This document shows, one piece after another, positions 17,722-27,275 of a DNA stretch of 64,000 bases. Source of the DNA: Paraburkholderia rhynchosiae (GTDB taxonomy: Bacteria > Pseudomonadota > Gammaproteobacteria > Burkholderiales > Burkholderiaceae). Under the pieces are notes generated by a model, which saw only the letters and a list, made by a program, of their open reading frames with translations, ran no database searches and had not been told where the DNA came from. Numbering within the stretch: the stretch's first letter is position 1; each line of letters opens with the position of its first letter. A program made the position numbers and the translations under genes. The DNA is taken from NCBI RefSeq assembly GCF_002879865.1, contig NZ_PNXY01000030.1, forward strand, positions 1 to 64,000, given 5' to 3'.

Positions 17722-18204
17722 TCAGTGCAATGAACCCGGTTCCTGCTTCGTTTGCACGAACTGGCGAATCAGCCGCACCGTGTCGATGTCGTTCTCGCGA
17801 TACGCGGACTTCACGATCTCCTGCGTCTGCACGGCGTCCTGGTCGTCGGAGACCGGCAGCGTGGTCGCGTATTCGAAGCGCAGGAACAACTGCAGTTCGT
17901 CTGGCTGCTCGATGGTCATCGTCAGTGAGCCGCCCACGTGGTCCGCCGTCGGCAGGATGTCGTAGCGCACGCTTTCGCTTTCGTGCAGCGTGACGCGGTC
18001 GCGGACCGTCGCCTGACCGTAGTGGAGCTCCCGTTCGAGCGTGTTGCCTTCGCGCGAAAGAATCGTGCAACTGTCGAGTCCGATCACGAACAGTTGCGGC
18101 TGTTCGGCGCGCAACACGAGCCCTTCCCACAACTGCTCGCGGGTCATCGAGTCGACAAATGGATTCAACGGGTCGTTGATCTGGATAAGGTGTTCGAAAT
18201 TCAA
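17722..18204 (-). CDS. SRPBCC (DUF1857/AtaL-like) family protein
   Basis: A 160-residue single-domain protein, MNFEHLIQINDPLNPFVDSMTREQLWEGLVLRAEQPQLF, which matches the DUF1857 branch of the START/SRPBCC ligand-binding fold. The domain runs through the whole length; no signal peptide or membrane helix is visible. A small hydrophobic ligand is likely from the fold, but none is known for this family. It is a single gene reading left, between hemP and the OsmC gene. Confidence 0.82.
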   Translation of the reverse strand: MNFEHLIQINDPLNPFVDSMTREQLWEGLVLRAEQPQLFVIGLDSCTILSREGNTLERELHYGQATVRDRVTLHESESVRYDILPTADHVGGSLTMTIEQPDELQLFLRFEYATTLPVSDDQDAVQTQEIVKSAYRENDIDTVRLIRQFVQTKQEPGSLH

Positions 18205-18280
18205 AACGACAGCATCCTATGAAAACATTGCAATACGCGCGGCCCGGCTAGCTTGGCACGCTCGTCGGTCATTCGCCACG

Positions 18281-18679
18281 TCACGCGACGGTCAGCCCCG
18301 AGCGGATCGTGATCGAGCGCGTGAGTATCTTGTGAACCGGACACGCATTGGCGATTTGCAAAAGCCGTTCCCGCTGTTCGTCGGACAGCTCGCCGTGCAG
18401 CGTGATTTTGCGGTCGATAGTCGAGCCTTCGTCGCCGATTTCGACGTTGAGCGTGACGTGGACTTCTTCAAGCGGCCAGTTTTTGCGCTGCGCGTACATC
18501 TTCAGCGTGACCGAGGTGCACGCGCCCAGGCTCGATAGCAGCAACGAAACGGGAGTCGGGCCGCGATCGCCGCCGCCGAGCGATTCCGGTTCGTCGGCGA
18601 GCCACGTGTGCTTGCCGTCGTCGAAATGGACCTGGTAATTCGGCGAACCGATATGGGCGGTGACGGTGGCTTCTGCCAT
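18281..18679 (-). CDS. OsmC/Ohr family peroxiredoxin
   Basis: A 132-residue OsmC-fold protein. Two cysteines in family positions are seen, in [11 protein letters not shown] (about residue 54) and NACPVHKIL (about residue 113), which form the thiol-disulphide active site used against organic hydroperoxides. The [20 protein letters not shown] and [13 protein letters not shown] segments are typical of the OsmC/YhfA subgroup. It lies upstream of the SRPBCC gene in the same direction, with about 75 bases between them; co-transcription is possible. Confidence 0.9.
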   Translation of the reverse strand: MAEATVTAHIGSPNYQVHFDDGKHTWLADEPESLGGGDRGPTPVSLLLSSLGACTSVTLKMYAQRKNWPLEEVHVTLNVEIGDEGSTIDRKITLHGELSDEQRERLLQIANACPVHKILTRSITIRSGLTVA

Positions 18680-18891
18680 GCGCGCTCCTGAGCAGGGACG
18701 GAGATCGCCGCGCGCAACGGCTCAATGACTCGGAGACGAGGGCGCAGCACGAATTGCTATTGTGAACGAAGTCAGCAGCATTTGCGCCGTGCGATGCACG
18801 CCGGATTTGCGTGTCGGCGGATGCGGCAAGTGGTGCAAACGGCGCGGCAAGTGATGCAAATAGCGCAACCCACACGCGCCGCCCGAGAGGT

Positions 18892-19779
18892 TCAGTGCGT
18901 GATCGTACCCATGCGCCCGGCCTGATAGTCGACAACCGCCTGGCGGATTTCGTCTTCCGTGTTCATCACGAACGGGCCGTAACGCACGACGGGTTCCTTC
19001 AACGGCACACCGCCCAACAGAAGCACCTCGAGCGGTTCCGCGCCGGCCGTGAGCGTGACCGAGTCACCGTCGTTGTTGAACACGACCATCTTGCGTGCGT
19101 CGATTTCCTGGCGTGCGTCGCCTTCGCCGTAAAAGCCTTTGCCGGACAGGCCATACGCGAAAACGCGATACTCCGCGGGCACGGACTGCCGGATCGTCGC
19201 GCCGGGCTGCAACGAAAAGTGCTGATACAGAATGGGCGTGCGCGTTTCGACGGCGGCCTTCACACCAAGTGCCTCGCCGGCGATCACCTTGACTCGCACC
19301 TTGCCGTCTGCGGATGTCGCCACCGGAATTTCCGACGACGGCATTTCCTGGTAGCGCGGCGCGATCATCTTGTCCTGGCGCGGCAGATTCACCCACAGTT
19401 GCAAGCCGTGCACGCGTCCGCCCGTGCGCACGAACGACGGGTCCGGCATTTCGCTGTGCACGACACCGGCTCCCGCGGTCATCCATTGCACGTCGCCGGC
19501 GTGCAGCGTGCCCGAGTGGCCTGCCGAATCCTCGTGACCGAACTGGCCCTCGAGCACATACGTGACGGTTTCGAAGCCGCGGTGCGGATGATCCGGCGCA
19601 CCCTTGGCCTCGCCCGGCGCGTAGTCGATCGGTCCCATCTCGTCGAGCAACAGGAACGGATCGAAATCCATCAGCATCCGGGTAGGAAACGGGCGGTGGA
19701 CGATAAAGCCGCCACCTTCGGTTGTGCGAACGGCGGGAAACGTGCGTTCGATGGTGCGTGTAGCGGTCATCAATGTCAC
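18892..19779 (-). CDS. Pirin family protein (YhhW/quercetinase-like bicupin)
   Basis: A 295-residue bicupin. The metal-binding motif of the first cupin is DHPHRGFETVTYVLEG, with the histidines and glutamate of pirin, and it continues with GDVQWMTAGAGVVHSE, also a pirin hallmark. The second cupin carries LLGGVPLKEPVVRYGPFVMN. Some pirins have quercetin dioxygenase activity, others regulate; function here is unknown. ATG 19770 is an alternative start three codons inside. It is divergent from a LysR-type regulator gene, and the shared 110-base gap is the likely control point. Confidence 0.9.
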   Translation of the reverse strand: MTLMTATRTIERTFPAVRTTEGGGFIVHRPFPTRMLMDFDPFLLLDEMGPIDYAPGEAKGAPDHPHRGFETVTYVLEGQFGHEDSAGHSGTLHAGDVQWMTAGAGVVHSEMPDPSFVRTGGRVHGLQLWVNLPRQDKMIAPRYQEMPSSEIPVATSADGKVRVKVIAGEALGVKAAVETRTPILYQHFSLQPGATIRQSVPAEYRVFAYGLSGKGFYGEGDARQEIDARKMVVFNNDGDSVTLTAGAEPLEVLLLGGVPLKEPVVRYGPFVMNTEDEIRQAVVDYQAGRMGTITH

Positions 19780-19892
19780 CTCGGAAAATGGGGAATAGCG
19801 TTATTTTTGAAACATGGAGCTATTATAGGGACCGTTTTTACGGGTGCCAGCCGCCATCACGCAATGGATTGTTCTGTTAATGGAACGATGAA

Positions 19893-20876
19893 ATGAAGAT
19901 CGATTCGCACAATCTGAATGACCTGATGTATTTCTCGCAGGTCGTCGAACATGGCGGTTTCTCCGCCGCCGAACGCGTGCTGGGCATTTCCAAGTCGCGC
20001 TTGTCGCGCCGCCTGACCGAGCTGGAAGCGTCGCTTGGCGTGCGGTTATTGCAGCGCTCGACACGCAAACTCGCGCTCACCGAAGCCGGGCAATTGTTCT
20101 ACCAGCATTGCCAGGCGATGCTCAGCGAGGCGCAGGCGGCCGTCAACGTCGTGCAGCAGTTGCGGTCGTCGCCACGCGGCACGGTGCGCGTGAGCGTGCC
20201 GGTCACGGTCTCGCAGACCATTCTGTCGACGATCCTGCCGGAATTCATGCACCGCTATCCGGAAGTGCGCGTCGTGATGCGCGTGACGAACCGTGTGGTC
20301 GATCTGTTCGAAGATTCGATCGACGTCGCATTGCGCGTGCGCTCCGACCCGCCGGAAAACGCCAACATTGTCGTGCGCCCGCTGTGGCGCACGCAGCAGA
20401 TGCTGGTCGGCGCGCCCAGTCTATTGCAGCAAAACGCGCCGCCGTTGCAACCGAACGATCTGTCGCGCTTCGAAACGCTTGACGTCCCGACGAGCGATGG
20501 ACGGCACGTGTACAACCTGATCGCGCCGGACGGCACGCGTCACGCGCATGAACATGAGCCGCGTCTCGTGACCGCCGATTTCCTGACGATTCGTGAAGCC
20601 GTGCTTTCCGGCGTGGGCATCGCCGCTTTGCCCGAGATGATGTACGGCGCCGCGTTGCGCGCGGGACAGTTGTCGCCGGTGATGCCTGGCTGGACTTTCC
20701 CGATGCCGCAGTTGTACGCCGTATTCGTGTCGCGGCAGGGGATGGTGCCGGCCGTGCGCGCTTTTGTCGATTATCTGGTCGAGATGCTTGATCCCGACGA
20801 AGGCAAACACGTCATGGGCGAGTGCCCCGTACGCGAGGAGCCGACCGCCACGCGAGCGGCGGCCATCGCGCTATAG
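19893..20876 (+). CDS. LysR-family transcriptional regulator, divergent to the pirin gene
   Basis: A 327-residue LysR-type regulator: N-terminal winged helix-turn-helix (LMYFSQVVEHGGFSAAERVLGISKSRLSRRLTELEASLGVRLL, about residues 7-50) and a C-terminal inducer-binding domain. It belongs to the subgroup with ISKSRLSRR in the recognition helix and GTVRVSVPV at the start of the effector domain, often found beside a pirin or SDR gene. It probably controls the divergent pirin gene. Confidence 0.92.
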   Translation: MKIDSHNLNDLMYFSQVVEHGGFSAAERVLGISKSRLSRRLTELEASLGVRLLQRSTRKLALTEAGQLFYQHCQAMLSEAQAAVNVVQQLRSSPRGTVRVSVPVTVSQTILSTILPEFMHRYPEVRVVMRVTNRVVDLFEDSIDVALRVRSDPPENANIVVRPLWRTQQMLVGAPSLLQQNAPPLQPNDLSRFETLDVPTSDGRHVYNLIAPDGTRHAHEHEPRLVTADFLTIREAVLSGVGIAALPEMMYGAALRAGQLSPVMPGWTFPMPQLYAVFVSRQGMVPAVRAFVDYLVEMLDPDEGKHVMGECPVREEPTATRAAAIAL

Positions 20877-21006
20877 CAGATCGCGCGCTCCGTGGCATCG
20901 CTTTTAGCATTGAAGCGCGGCTTGTCATGAGTACTTTCAATGGCCGTTTGCTTGAATGCGCGAGCTCATGGGGCTATATTGAAATCCCTTCGCTAAGGAG
21001 TCTCTT

Positions 21007-21126
21007 ATGCGAAAACTCATGGCCGCTATCATAGCCGGCCTGATAGGGCTGACCGCGCTGTCCGTGTCGAGCACGGCTGTCGCATGCGGTGAATCGAACT
21101 ATCAGTCTTCGACCGATGGCAAATGA
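21007..21126 (+). CDS. 39-residue exported peptide with a single cysteine
   Basis: ATG at 21007 after TAAGGAG (7 bases before) opens a 39-codon frame: MRKLMAAIIAGLIGLTALSV, then a likely cleavage after AVA, leaving CGESNYQSSTDGK. The hydrophobic core is a plausible signal peptide; the residue after AVA is cysteine, so a lipoprotein is possible, though the lipobox is weak. A bidirectional terminator follows the stop by 33 bases, as for a real monocistronic gene. No family recognised. Confidence 0.6.
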   Translation: MRKLMAAIIAGLIGLTALSVSSTAVACGESNYQSSTDGK

Positions 21127-21159
21127 TCCCGCCGCCCGAAGGCGCCGAGCGCGCACAAA

Positions 21160-21191
21160 AAAAGGCCTTCATCAGACGATGAAGGCCTTTT
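21160..21191. terminator. Bidirectional rho-independent terminator
   Basis: A perfect 14-bp stem (21160-21173 with 21178-21191), AGAC loop, T-run on the right and a run of seven A on the left. It ends the small peptide gene from the left and exbD from the right. Confidence 0.9.
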
Positions 21192-21269
21192 ACTTTTCTA
21201 CCCTTGTTTCAAGGGCTTTTCTTCATTTTCAGCAGACATTGTCTGAGTGGTCGCGGGCCCGCGAACGAA

Positions 21270-21689
21270 TCACTTGCCTTTCGGTTGTGTGACGAAACCG
21301 ATCTTCGTCAGGCCGCCTGCCTGCGCCGCCGACATCACTTGCGCCACCTTTTCGTAAGGCACTTTGCGGTCCGCATCGAGATGCAGTTCCGGTTGCGGAT
21401 TCGCTTGCGCGGCCTCTGCAATTTTCGCGCTAAGTTGGGCTTCGTCCACTTTCTTGTCGTTCCACAGGACGTTGCCGTCCGCATCGACTGCGACCGTGAC
21501 TTGGGAAGGCTTCGTGTCTTCCTTCTGACTGCTTGCGTGCGGCAAATCGATTTTCACCGCATGACGGATCACCGGAATCGTCACCATGAAAACGATCAGG
21601 AGAACCAACATCACGTCGACGAGCGGCGTCATGTTGATTTCATTCATCAGGCCGTCGTCATCGTCGCCGGCGAAGGGGCTCATTGCCAT
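21270..21689 (-). CDS. exbD: ExbD, TonB-system biopolymer transport protein
   Basis: A 139-residue protein with one N-terminal transmembrane helix and a periplasmic domain. The segment MNEINMTPLVDVMLVLLIVFMVT holds the essential membrane aspartate (Asp in PLVDV). With ExbB it uses the proton gradient to energise TonB. It is the last gene of the tonB-exbB-exbD operon and ends just before the bidirectional terminator. Confidence 0.96.
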   Translation of the reverse strand: MAMSPFAGDDDDGLMNEINMTPLVDVMLVLLIVFMVTIPVIRHAVKIDLPHASSQKEDTKPSQVTVAVDADGNVLWNDKKVDEAQLSAKIAEAAQANPQPELHLDADRKVPYEKVAQVMSAAQAGGLTKIGFVTQPKGK

Positions 21690-21717
21690 CTGTATGCCTC
21701 GTCGTTCAGTTGGCGCT

Positions 21718-22449
21718 TCAATTGGCGCGAGTCGCGAGGCGCAGGCCGTCGCCGCGTTTGGACGACGACAGGCGTGCGCCCGTCACGAAGAATGCGTGCA
21801 AGCCGTGCGCGAAGCGGCTCAGCTTGGCGACGATCGCCTTGTTCGCACGCGTCAGCGCGTTATAGCCGAGCACAGCCGGAATCGCAACGAAGAGACCGAA
21901 TGCGGTCATGATCAGCGCTTCACCGACAGGACCGGCCACCTGGTCGATCGACGACTGGCCGCTTGCGCCGATCGCCAGCAACGCGTGATAAATGCCCCAC
22001 ACGGTGCCGAACAGACCGACGAACGGCGCTGTGCTGCCGATCGACGCGAGAATCGCCAGGCCGCTCTGCATGCGTGCGACGCTTTCGTCCATCGTGTCCT
22101 TAAGGCAGCGCGTGACCCAGTCGGACACGTCCATGCGATCGTGCAGATGCGGCTGCGTCTGATGGTGATGATCGGCCGCTTCCTGGCCCGACAGCGCGAG
22201 CGCGAGGAACGGATTGTCATGCGGCGTCGACGACCCGGCGCCAAGCTTCTTGACGCCGTCGGCGAGATCGTCCGAATGCCAGAACGCCTGCTCGGCATTT
22301 TTCGTGAGGCGGTTCAAACGCATCACATTCCATCCTTTGATGACAATCACGCTCCACGACATCACGGACATCACCAGCAGCGCCAGCGCAATACCGCGCG
22401 TGACGAAATCCCCTTGCGCCCACACGTGCGCCAATCCGTAGTTTTGCAT
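21718..22449 (-). CDS. exbB: ExbB, MotA/TolQ/ExbB proton channel protein
   Basis: A 243-residue membrane protein with three helices. The N-terminal helix (GIALALLVMSVMSWSVIVIKGWNVM) and the conserved GLFGTVWGIYHALLAIG plus PVGEALIMTAFGLFVAIPAVLGYN segments are ExbB/TolQ hallmarks. I start at ATG 22449 (MQNYGLAH), preceded by AAAGGAA, instead of the more distal ATG at 22479 that would overlap tonB. It forms the proton channel with ExbD. Confidence 0.95.
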   Translation of the reverse strand: MQNYGLAHVWAQGDFVTRGIALALLVMSVMSWSVIVIKGWNVMRLNRLTKNAEQAFWHSDDLADGVKKLGAGSSTPHDNPFLALALSGQEAADHHHQTQPHLHDRMDVSDWVTRCLKDTMDESVARMQSGLAILASIGSTAPFVGLFGTVWGIYHALLAIGASGQSSIDQVAGPVGEALIMTAFGLFVAIPAVLGYNALTRANKAIVAKLSRFAHGLHAFFVTGARLSSSKRGDGLRLATRAN

Positions 22450-22475
22450 AGCAATTCCTTTTTCTAAAATCTGCT

Positions 22476-23213
22476 TCAATCTTCGAGATTGAAGTTATAA
22501 GGCTGGGTGTACGCGGCCCGAACCGGCTGACCGTCCTCGAGATAGGGCTTGCACGCGCTTGCATGCGCGGCGGTGAGCGCGGCGTCGTCGAGGCGGCTGA
22601 AGCCGCTGCTTTTCTTCAATTCGATGTTCTCGAGCTTGCCGGTCAGGCCAACCACGAACTTCACATACGCGGTGCCAGTTTCGCCGCGGCGTCTGGAGAG
22701 CGTCGGATATTCGGGCTTGGCGATATTGCAGTCGAGATGCGAGACGTTCTTCGGCGCGGTGATCTCCATCGTCTGACGGCCGATGGTGGGCGCGGCCGGC
22801 GCTGGCGGGGCAACGGACGCAGGAGGGGCAGGCGGCGTCGGATCCGGAGCCGCCACGGGCGTCGGCGACGGTGCGGGCGCCTCGCGTAACGGCGTGGGAG
22901 TCGGTTTCGGCGTCGGCTTGGGCTGAACCTTCGGCTTCGTACGAACCGGCGGCGCGGGCGTGGGCGTGGGTGGCGGCGGCGCGACCGACTGCATCGCGAC
23001 CGGCGCGGCAACAGGCGCGGGAGGCAGCAACTGCGCGGTCATCACGCGCGACTCGAGCGCGGGCTGCACGGGTTCGTGACGCAAGGTCAGGACCACGGCA
23101 AGCAACGCGACATGAACCGCTGCGACCATGGCGGTCGCGGTCAGGACGCGGGGATTCATTCGGGTGGACGAAGCCGGCGCGGCGCCGGCTGGGACGATAG
23201 GCGAAGCCTGCAT
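22476..23213 (-). CDS. tonB: TonB, energy transducer for outer-membrane receptors
   Basis: A 245-residue protein: N-terminal inner-membrane anchor (VLTATAMVAAVHVALLAVVLTL, residues about 23-44), a long Pro/Lys/Thr-rich spacer (about 60-140) and a C-terminal TonB domain from about 160 (YPTLSRRRGETGTAYVKFVVGLTGKLENIELKKSSGF). It spans the periplasm and drives siderophore and haem receptors. It is first in the tonB-exbB-exbD operon. Confidence 0.95.
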   Translation of the reverse strand: MQASPIVPAGAAPASSTRMNPRVLTATAMVAAVHVALLAVVLTLRHEPVQPALESRVMTAQLLPPAPVAAPVAMQSVAPPPPTPTPAPPVRTKPKVQPKPTPKPTPTPLREAPAPSPTPVAAPDPTPPAPPASVAPPAPAAPTIGRQTMEITAPKNVSHLDCNIAKPEYPTLSRRRGETGTAYVKFVVGLTGKLENIELKKSSGFSRLDDAALTAAHASACKPYLEDGQPVRAAYTQPYNFNLED

Positions 23214-23261
23214 GTTAGCGTGGCGACGCGCTGTCGATGCAGCGCGTCTGGCAAGACATCG

Positions 23262-23324
23262 TCATGTTCGGAAGATCAGCAGCGAAATAAACAAGGTGGT
23301 AACGAAACCAATCAGCAATTCCAT
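23262..23324 (-). CDS. 20-residue putative membrane micro-protein upstream of tonB
   Basis: A frame of 20 codons plus stop, MELLIGFVTTLFISLLIFRT, reading in the tonB direction and ending 48 bases before the tonB start. AAAGGAG lies 7 bases before its ATG, a better ribosome site than most genes here. Almost the whole peptide is one hydrophobic segment ending in arginine, as a small single-pass membrane protein or a translated leader would look. No family known to me. It could regulate tonB expression or simply be chance; the strong ribosome site argues for translation. Confidence 0.5.
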   Translation of the reverse strand: MELLIGFVTTLFISLLIFRT

Positions 23325-23497
23325 CTCGAACTCCTTTGACGGGTGAGCGGGTAGCTGGCTGGCAGGGATACTGGCTTGCTGACGGCAGTGGGATTAACTC
23401 AACCGCGCTAGAACAGCGGTAAAGGAGTGCTAAAGGAGCGGCAAACGGTGCAGCACAAGCGCTGGGATGTGTCCTGCGCCGCGCGTCGCAATCCGTC

Positions 23498-23734
23498 TTA
23501 AGCCGCCTTGCGTTCGTAAAACGTCAGCGGCACAGCTTGCTGATGATGCTCGAAGCCGCAGCGGCTGGCGCACACGCCGCTTTGCATCATCACATCGCGC
23601 ACGGAGTCCGCGCACTTGCCGCAGCACGACGCCACGCCGAGTTCGAATTGCAGCTCGTCGAACGAATCGACGCCTTCCGCGATCGAGGCACGGATCTTTC
23701 GGTCAGAAACAGACTTGCAGACACAGACAATCAT
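23498..23734 (-). CDS. bfd: Bfd, bacterioferritin-associated ferredoxin
   Basis: A 78-residue [2Fe-2S] protein. It begins MIVCVCKSVSD and holds the four-cysteine pattern CVC...CCGKC (FELGVASCCGKCADSV). Bfd docks on bacterioferritin and feeds electrons to release stored iron. The start at 23734 gives the canonical MIVCVC; four codons upstream lie in frame. A Fur box lies 23-41 bases upstream, as is normal since bfd is induced in iron starvation. The C-terminal 20 residues (CGFEHHQQAVPLTFYERKAA) go beyond the usual Bfd length. Confidence 0.93.
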   Translation of the reverse strand: MIVCVCKSVSDRKIRASIAEGVDSFDELQFELGVASCCGKCADSVRDVMMQSGVCASRCGFEHHQQAVPLTFYERKAA

Positions 23735-23756
23735 GGCAGGCGTCATAGCTAACGTT

Positions 23757-23775
23757 AATGCGAATTATTATCATT
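23757..23775. promoter_or_regulatory. Fur box of bfd
   Basis: AATGCGAATTATTATCATT agrees with AATGATAATCATTCTCATT at 15 of 19 positions. On the minus strand the tract reads AATGATAATAATTCGCATT, whose left half is perfect. It overlaps the expected bfd promoter. Confidence 0.78.
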
Positions 23776-23952
23776 ATGTTTGAGTCGTTTGGCAAGCGTC
23801 CCAAGTGGTTTTTTGTAACAAAACCAGACTGTTAGAAGGGTTTCGGCTACGGGACGACCGCCTGGACCGCCGCCTGGCTGTACCGCGCAACGCATTGAAA
23901 CAGCATAAAGAAGCAGAGAGAGGGCGCCACAAACGGCGGCGGAAGCGGCTTT

Positions 23953-24846
<894 letters not shown>

Positions 24847-24989
24847 TCAGGACACGCGCGAAGCGGCGGTCAGCGAAATCTTGGGCAAGGGGCGAGCGCA
24901 AGTATATCGCCCGATATCGCCCGCACGGCGCATGCTGTCTCGCATGAGCGGACTCATGTGCCGGCGCGCGGAGGTGCCGTGTGATCCGC

Positions 24990-25469
24990 TCAGGACTCGA
25001 CCGAGCCCATTGCGGTCTGCTGATAGTTCTGAATGCCGACCTTGTCGATCAGGTCGAGCTGGGTTTCGAGCCAGTCGATGTGCTCTTCGGTGTCGTCGAG
25101 AATCTTCACGAAAATTTCACGCGAGATGAAATCACGAACCGATTCGCAATAGGCAATGGCTTCCTTGCAGGTGCTCTGCGAAATCTGTTCGAGCTTCAGA
25201 TCGCATTCGAGGATTTCTTTCGTTTCCTCGCCGATCAGCAGTTTGTGCAGATCTTGCAGGTTCGGCAGACCGTCGAGCATGAAGACGCGTTCGATCAACC
25301 AGTCGGCGTGCTTCATTTCGCCGATCGACTCGTCGTATTCATGCTTGCCGAGTTTCTCGAGGCCCCAATGCTTGTACATCCGCGCGTGCAGGAAGTACTG
25401 GTTGATCGCGGTCAGTTCGTTTTTCAACTGAGCGTTCAGATACTCGATAACTTTCTTGTCGCCTTGCAT
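24990..25469 (-). CDS. bfr: Bfr, bacterioferritin
   Basis: A 159-residue ferritin-like subunit. The ligands Glu18, Glu51, His54, Glu94 and His130 of the di-iron site and the haem ligand Met52 (GEMKHADW) are all where E. coli Bfr has them. At the position of E. coli Glu127 the sequence reads Thr ([10 protein letters not shown]127 E128 E129 H130), so either Glu128 takes over or the site is modified. Bfr stores iron as a mineral in a 24-mer cage and exchanges electrons with Bfd. Single gene, next to bfd and the iron block. Confidence 0.95.
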   Translation of the reverse strand: MQGDKKVIEYLNAQLKNELTAINQYFLHARMYKHWGLEKLGKHEYDESIGEMKHADWLIERVFMLDGLPNLQDLHKLLIGEETKEILECDLKLEQISQSTCKEAIAYCESVRDFISREIFVKILDDTEEHIDWLETQLDLIDKVGIQNYQQTAMGSVES

Positions 25470-25622
25470 GATCTTTCCTTATTTGGGGACTTCAATTTTC
25501 CAACAACAATAAACGCCATACCTGAAAAAGCCAAGAGAACGGAACACCTTTTGACGTCGTTCCTGGCGTTGTTCCGGTCGTCATTCGCTAGACCGCTTAT
25601 GGCGCGCGGCCGGCCATGAAAA

Positions 25623-25646
25623 AAGCCGGGACCGTGGTCCCGGCTT
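25623..25646 (-). terminator. Rho-independent terminator of the fumarase operon
   Basis: An 11-base arm (25623-25633) pairs with 25636-25646; allowing a realistic loop the stem is about nine pairs. On the minus strand it is followed by a run of T (AAAAAA on the plus strand), 42 bases past the fumarase stop. Confidence 0.8.
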
Positions 25647-25687
25647 CTCAGAACACGCGATGACACGCGATACGCGTGGGCGGCGAA

Positions 25688-27223
25688 TCAGACGGTTGCG
25701 ACCGGAATCTTGCCGATCTTCGCTTGCCATTCCTTTGGGCCGGTCTGGTGCACCGAGGTGCCGCTCGAATCGACCGCGACCGTTACCGGCATATCTTGCA
25801 CGTCGAACTCGTAGATCGCTTCCATGCCGAGGTCTTCGAACGCGAGAACCTTCGCGCTGCGAATCGCCTTCGACACGAGATACGCTGCGCCGCCCACGGC
25901 CATCAGATAGGCGGCCTTGTGCTTCTTGATCGCCTCGATCGCAACGGGCCCACGCTCGGCCTTGCCGATCATCGAAATAAGACCGGTTTGGGACAGCATG
26001 GTCTCGGTGAACTTGTCCATGCGCGTTGCCGTGGTCGGGCCCGCCGGGCCGACCGCTTCATCGCGCACCGGATCGACCGGGCCGACGTAGTAGATCACGC
26101 GGTTCGTGAATTCGACCGGCAGCTTTTCGCCCTTTGCCAGCATATCGGCGATGCGCTTATGCGCAGCGTCGCGGCCCGTCAACATTTTGCCCGACAGCAG
26201 GAGTGTCTGGCCCGGCTTCCACGCAGCGACTTCTTCCGGCGTCAACGTGTTCAGATCGACACGCTTGCTGGTTTCCGTGTTCGGTTCCCACTGCACTTTC
26301 GGCCATGCGTCGAGCGACGGCGCTTCGAGCTTCGCAACGCCCGAGCCATCAAGCGTGAAGTGCGCGTGACGTGTGGCCGCGCAGTTCGGGATGATCGCAA
26401 TCGGCTTGGACGCGGCGTGCGTCGGCGCCGCCATGATCTTCACGTCGAGCACGGTGGCGAGACCGCCCAGACCTTGTGCGCCGATGCCGAGCGCGTTGAC
26501 CTTTTCGTGCAGTTCGACGCGCAGCTCTTCGATCCAGTCTTTCGGGCCGCGTGCGATCACGTCTTGGATGTCGATGGGGTCCATCAGCGATTCCTTGGCC
26601 ATCACCATCGCTTTTTCAGCGGTGCCGCCGATGCCGATACCGAGCATGCCCGGCGGACACCAGCCCGCGCCCATGGTCGGCACGGTCTTCAGAATCCAGT
26701 CGACGATCGAGTCCGACGGATTGAGCATCGCGAACTTCGACTTGTTTTCGGAGCCGCCGCCCTTGGCGGCGACCTGCACGTCGACTTTATCGCCCGGCAC
26801 GATCTCGTAGTGGATCACGGCTGGCGTGTTGTCTTTCGTATTCTTGCGCGCACCTTCCGGCGGGCTCACGATCGACGCGCGCAGCACGTTGTCCGGATTC
26901 AGATAACCCCGGCGCACCCCTTCATTGATCATGTCGGTGACGCCCATCGTCGCACTGCCGTTTTCACTCGCCCAACGCACGTCCATGCCGACCTTGACGA
27001 ACACCGTGACGATGCCCGTGTCCTGGCAGATCGGCCGCTTGCCTTCGGCGCACATGCGGCTGTTGGTGAGAATCTGTGCAATCGCATCTTTCGCGGCCGG
27101 GCTCTGTTCGAGTTCGTACGCGCGGCCCAGGGCCTGGATGTAGTCGAGCGGATGGTAATAGCTGATGTACTGCAACGAATCAGCAATGCTCTGAATCAGA
27201 TCTTCCTGTTTGATGACGGTCAT
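25688..27223 (-). CDS. fumA: Class I (iron-sulphur) fumarate hydratase
   Basis: A 511-residue Fe-S hydro-lyase of the FumA/FumB type. The N-terminal alpha domain holds PICQDTGIVTVFVKVG and GWCPPGMLGIGIGGTAEKAM; the C-terminal beta domain holds the TTATRMDKFTETMLSQTGLISMIGKAERG and LEDLGMEAIYEF segments that are typical. It interconverts fumarate and malate using a [4Fe-4S] cluster, so it depends on iron supply and oxygen protection. I start at ATG 27223 (MTVIKQEDLI). Whether it is FumA, FumB or another class I form is not resolved here. The UPF0114 gene lies 52 bases upstream, same strand. Confidence 0.93.
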   Translation of the reverse strand: MTVIKQEDLIQSIADSLQYISYYHPLDYIQALGRAYELEQSPAAKDAIAQILTNSRMCAEGKRPICQDTGIVTVFVKVGMDVRWASENGSATMGVTDMINEGVRRGYLNPDNVLRASIVSPPEGARKNTKDNTPAVIHYEIVPGDKVDVQVAAKGGGSENKSKFAMLNPSDSIVDWILKTVPTMGAGWCPPGMLGIGIGGTAEKAMVMAKESLMDPIDIQDVIARGPKDWIEELRVELHEKVNALGIGAQGLGGLATVLDVKIMAAPTHAASKPIAIIPNCAATRHAHFTLDGSGVAKLEAPSLDAWPKVQWEPNTETSKRVDLNTLTPEEVAAWKPGQTLLLSGKMLTGRDAAHKRIADMLAKGEKLPVEFTNRVIYYVGPVDPVRDEAVGPAGPTTATRMDKFTETMLSQTGLISMIGKAERGPVAIEAIKKHKAAYLMAVGGAAYLVSKAIRSAKVLAFEDLGMEAIYEFDVQDMPVTVAVDSSGTSVHQTGPKEWQAKIGKIPVATV

Positions 27224-27275
27224 GGCTAAGCTCGGTGGGGACGGTAGCGCTTTTTTCTGTTCGCAGGCTATGCGG

